DNA of 9,430 nt from Epsilonproteobacteria bacterium 4484_65. GTDB lineage: Bacteria > Campylobacterota > Campylobacteria > Campylobacterales > Sulfurovaceae. The notes beneath the pieces were generated by a model that was not told the origin of the DNA, made no database searches, and was given only the letters and a program-made list of their open reading frames with translations. Numbering within the stretch: the first letter of the stretch is position 1; every line of letters begins with the position of its first letter. This document shows positions 6,910 through 9,430 of the stretch, one piece after another. Where the stretch lies: positions 1-9,430 of the forward strand of contig NATJ01000023.1 of the NCBI GenBank assembly GCA_002085305.1. The letters are read 5' to 3'. Made by a program: the position numbers and the translations under genes.

Positions 6910-8223
6910 ATGGTTGATAAAAACAGTAAAATGATGCAGCGTGACTTGGAAGTCATATGGCATCCCTGTACACAAATGAAAGATCATGAGACACTGCCAC
7001 TTGTGCCTATTAAGTCAGGAAAAGGTGTTTATCTTTATGATTTTGAAGGCAATAGTTATATAGATGCGGTGAGCTCCTGGTGGGTTAATCTTTTTGGGCA
7101 TTGTAATACAACAATAAACAACAAAGTCAAAGCACAACTTGATACACTTGAACACGTGCTCTTGGCAGGTTTTACACATGAACCGGCAGTAGAGTTGGCA
7201 CATAAACTTGTCAATATCACACCTCAGGCGTTAGTAAAAGTATTTTATGTTGACAATGGGTCAAGTGCTGTAGAAGCGGCATTGAAGATGAGTTACCATT
7301 ATCATCTTAATCGGGGAAAGCGTAAACCTTTGTTCCTCTCTTTGACAAACTCTTATCATGGTGAGACCATAGGGGCACTCTCTGTGGGAGATGTCGCACT
7401 TTATAAAGAGACTTATGAACCACTGCTTATAGCAAATATGCAAGTTCCTGTTCCTAAAGATCAGAGTGAAGCATCAGCAAGTGAGGCGGTGGCAGCTTTA
7501 GAAAAAGTATTGCAGGAAAAGGCTCATGAGATAGCGGCATTGATACTGGAACCTCTTATACAGGGAGCCGGAGGGATGCATATGTATCATCCCAGTTATC
7601 TAGTAGGGGCAAGAGAGTTGACAAAAATGTATGATGTACACCTCATAGCAGATGAGATCATGACCGGGTTTGGACGTACGGGTAAAATGTTTGCCTGTGA
7701 GCATGCAGATATCTCTCCGGACTTTATGACTCTGTCCAAAGGACTAACCGGTGGATACCTGCCACTTTCTGTAGTGATGACAACAGATGAAGTTTACAAT
7801 GCCTTTTACTGTGACTATAATGAACATAAAGCTTTTTTACATTCTCATAGTTATACAGGAAATCCTTTGGCTTGTTCTGCTGCTTTGGCCACTTTAGAGA
7901 TATTTGAACAAAATGATATACTGGGTGAGAATGAAAAGAAACGTGTTTACATTAAAGAGAAGTTGGAAAAGTTCACAGACCTTTCCAATGTAAAAGAGAT
8001 AAGACAGCAAGGTATGGTCAGTGCTGTAGAGCTCAAAGGGTATGATCCGCAAGAGCGTATAGGTTTACGTATCTATGAATATGCTTTAAATCAGGGGGTT
8101 TTACTTCGACCACTTGGGCATGTTATTTACTTTATGCCTCCATATACTATCACCTATGAAGAGATAGATAAGATGACAGAGGTTGCGTATGAAGGAATAA
8201 AAAAATTAGAAATTAGAAATTAG
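6910..8223 (+). CDS. bioA: Adenosylmethionine-8-amino-7-oxononanoate aminotransferase (DAPA aminotransferase)
   Basis: A PLP enzyme that transfers an amino group from S-adenosylmethionine to 8-amino-7-oxononanoate, forming 7,8-diaminononanoate in biotin synthesis. From the ATG at 6910 it has 437 residues, typical for BioA. Signatures are IWHPCTQM (16-23), SSWW (55-58), GSSAVEAA (117-124, PLP phosphate), YHGETIGALSVGD (149-161), EPLIQGAGGM (214-223), IADEIMTGFGRTGK (246-259, with D248 for the pyridine nitrogen), LSKGLTGG (275-282, with K277 the Schiff-base lysine) and YTGNPLACSAA (315-325). SAM specificity is inferred from the close overall match to E. coli BioA, including WHP and SSWW. The frame is open upstream to 6625, but that part lies antisense in the PpiD-like gene; GGAG 12 bases before ATG-6910 supports the chosen start. 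Cys20 replaces the Tyr17 of E. coli. No other biotin gene is adjacent. The stop codon lies in a 7-bp tandem repeat. Confidence 0.96.
   Translation: MVDKNSKMMQRDLEVIWHPCTQMKDHETLPLVPIKSGKGVYLYDFEGNSYIDAVSSWWVNLFGHCNTTINNKVKAQLDTLEHVLLAGFTHEPAVELAHKLVNITPQALVKVFYVDNGSSAVEAALKMSYHYHLNRGKRKPLFLSLTNSYHGETIGALSVGDVALYKETYEPLLIANMQVPVPKDQSEASASEAVAALEKVLQEKAHEIAALILEPLIQGAGGMHMYHPSYLVGARELTKMYDVHLIADEIMTGFGRTGKMFACEHADISPDFMTLSKGLTGGYLPLSVVMTTDEVYNAFYCDYNEHKAFLHSHSYTGNPLACSAALATLEIFEQNDILGENEKKRVYIKEKLEKFTDLSNVKEIRQQGMVSAVELKGYDPQERIGLRIYEYALNQGVLLRPLGHVIYFMPPYTITYEEIDKMTEVAYEGIKKLEIRN
8203..8223 (+). repeat. Three perfect tandem copies of heptamer AAATTAG across the bioA stop
   Basis: AAATTAG occurs three times without interruption (8203-8209, 8210-8216, 8217-8223), followed by a decayed copy, AAATAATAG. 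The repeat encodes the last residues of BioA (Leu-Glu-Ile-Arg-Asn) and its TAG stop. Because 7 is not a multiple of 3, copy-number change shifts the frame, but each unit carries a TAG, so all frames stop within a few units. Confidence 0.85.
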
Positions 8224-8230
8224 AAATAAT

Positions 8231-8263
8231 AGAAGATACTGCAAGACAGTACTTTTATTTTTT
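8231..8263 (+). terminator. Possible intrinsic terminator of bioA
   Basis: A small hairpin, TACTG / CAGTA (8237-8241 and 8247-8251) with a 5-base loop, is followed by CTTTTATTTTTT. Allowing one mismatch and wobble pairs, the stem extends into the A-rich left flank and the T tract. It lies just after the bioA stop and overlaps the last codon of the convergent Sel1 gene. The stem is weak, hence modest confidence. Confidence 0.45.
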
Positions 8264-9430
8264 AAAGGAAGAAAAGAAGCTACTGTTTTGTTTTCTAATA
8301 CGTTCATAATGACTTATTGCTCTTTTTATACCTAACCCCATAGCTTCTTTGTAGAGTTCCTCTGCTTTTTTCTTATCTTTGTCGATACCGATACCATTTT
8401 CATAAAATTGTGCTAAGTCGCAGATTGCTTCGGGATAGTCATCGTCCATAGCTAAACGGTTGATAAGTGTAAAGGATTCAGGAAGGTTTTTTTGAAGTAT
8501 TTTACCTGTGTAAAGTGCTCTGGCTAACATAAACTGTGCGAATTTGGATTTTGTTGCACCGGAAATAAGAAGTAACTGTGCTGCTTCTGCCAGGCTATTT
8601 TCTTTAGTCAATTTTGTAATATACTTGATCATCTCTTCTACTTCACCATTCGTATAACCATCATTACTTATTTGCAATAACCATGCATTGACTGAGGAAA
8701 AGTTTTCATCACTTTCCTGTATTGGTGGGTATTGAGTATGCATATTTTTAAATTTTTGATCTATATATGGGATGGCTCTGTATTGAGAAGGTATGTTTTC
8801 CTCAGATGGAATTGTGCTAGATTCTTTTTGAGTTGTTTCGTTATTATGCTCTTCAGAAGGGATGGTTGTTTCTTCTTCATATGCAACTTTTTCTTTTTGT
8901 ACCTCTTGAATGACAGGTGGCTCTTCTATGTCAAAAAAAGTATCTTTAGGTATGAATGCTGTATTAATATGACTCTCTTTTGTATTTTCTGCTTCTTGTT
9001 CCGGCAGATCAAAAAAAGTATCTTTTGGTGTATGGCTGATATCAAGCTCTATATTACCAGCTAATATATCATCAGTTTCGATATTGAGCAGTGTATCAAA
9101 ATCTATAGCCTCTTGTTCTTGTCTTGGAACATCTCCTGATGACAACGTACTAAAATCAAAAAATTCTTTCTTTTTTTCTTTTTCCTCCTCAGGTGTTGTC
9201 ACAAGAAGGTCAAACTCTTCAATAATAGCTTTCTCTTTCTCCTTTATACTTTGTCTTGCTGCTTGGGAGGTTCTTTGGAGTATCTCTTCTGTAGGCATTT
9301 CTATATAGGTAGTAATAAGTGCTTGTGTCTGTGCATAGTTCTCTGCTTGAAGTCCTGTGATAATCTCTTGGATCTTTGCATCTGTTTTAAGGGCACTGAG
9401 TTTCAATATTTGAAGTTGTATAGTCTCTAT
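8255..9430 (-). CDS. Sel1-repeat protein with long acidic linker; 5' end outside the window
   Basis: The gene runs leftward and the frame stays open to the right edge. The first possible start inside the window is a TTG at 9406, but the codons before it continue the same helical, heptad-like pattern, so the real start is probably beyond the edge. Numbering from that TTG gives 383 residues. Residues 1-70 look helical. Residues about 71-235 are acidic and low-complexity, with PKDTFFD repeated at 127-133 and 153-159, and TIPSEE twice (181-186, 198-203). Residues about 238-285 are helical. Then come about two Sel1-type helical repeats (289-322 and 325-360, with AICDLAQFYENGIGIDKDKK). No membrane segment is visible in the part seen. 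Sel1 repeats bind proteins; the partner and role are unknown. The gene converges on bioA with 31 bases between stops. An A_AAA_AAG heptamer lies at codons 77-79. Sel1 assignment is good; function is unrecognised. Confidence 0.82.
   Translation of the reverse strand: METIQLQILKLSALKTDAKIQEIITGLQAENYAQTQALITTYIEMPTEEILQRTSQAARQSIKEKEKAIIEEFDLLVTTPEEEKEKKKEFFDFSTLSSGDVPRQEQEAIDFDTLLNIETDDILAGNIELDISHTPKDTFFDLPEQEAENTKESHINTAFIPKDTFFDIEEPPVIQEVQKEKVAYEEETTIPSEEHNNETTQKESSTIPSEENIPSQYRAIPYIDQKFKNMHTQYPPIQESDENFSSVNAWLLQISNDGYTNGEVEEMIKYITKLTKENSLAEAAQLLLISGATKSKFAQFMLARALYTGKILQKNLPESFTLINRLAMDDDYPEAICDLAQFYENGIGIDKDKKKAEELYKEAMGLGIKRAISHYERIRKQNSSFFSSFKK

Noticed and set aside
9009..9016. T7/A7 homopolymer runs in the Sel1 gene as phase-variation tracts
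   Set aside because: Seven-base A/T runs are frequent in AT-rich coding DNA and shorter than typical Campylobacterota phase-variable tracts. They simply encode Phe-Phe or Lys-rich stretches.

Overview
The window comes from an AT-rich member of the Campylobacterota, most likely a Sulfurovum/Sulfurimonas-type organism. The grounds are the FtsZ and FtsA sequences, a UPF0323 lipoprotein (a family I know from Helicobacter and Campylobacter), and the order bioA / ppiD-like / ftsA / ftsZ, which I recall from Helicobacter pylori. The DNA is almost fully coding, with eight protein genes. I see no RNA genes, insertion sequences or CRISPR arrays. No stretch over 300 bases lacks a gene; the largest gap is the 157 bases between ftsZ and the UPF0323 gene.

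Layout, left to right. (1) apaH (+ strand, 9-875) encodes diadenosine tetraphosphatase. (2) Converging on it, with a 29-base overlap of 3' ends, is a two-gene minus-strand unit (2613 to 847). It holds a UPF0323 lipoprotein with a glycine zipper and a very basic Ser-rich tail ending Gly-Gly, followed after 3 bases by an ATP-grasp ligase of the glutathionylspermidine-synthase family without an amidase domain. A candidate promoter and the upstream ftsZ terminator lie in 2614-2770. (3) A minus-strand cell-division operon (6822 to 2771) holds a PpiD-like membrane-anchored periplasmic chaperone, then ftsA (TTG start, TTGA overlap), then ftsZ with a strong ribosome binding site, ending at a 12-bp hairpin. 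(4) bioA (+ strand, 6910-8223) diverges from the operon across 87 bases and has no other biotin gene beside it. (5) A minus-strand Sel1-repeat protein converges on bioA; its reading frame is still open at the right edge, so its 5' end is outside the window.

How they fit together: FtsZ and FtsA build the cytokinetic ring, and the co-translated PpiD-like protein probably helps fold envelope proteins as they leave the Sec translocon. ApaH and BioA are housekeeping metabolism. The least understood part is the lipoprotein/ATP-grasp pair. It has the same architecture as enterobacterial YgiB-YgiC, and I suggest it is a peptide or amine ligase acting on, or together with, its partner lipoprotein. The Sel1 gene also carries two curiosities: a dnaX-like slippery heptamer and a duplicated linear motif.
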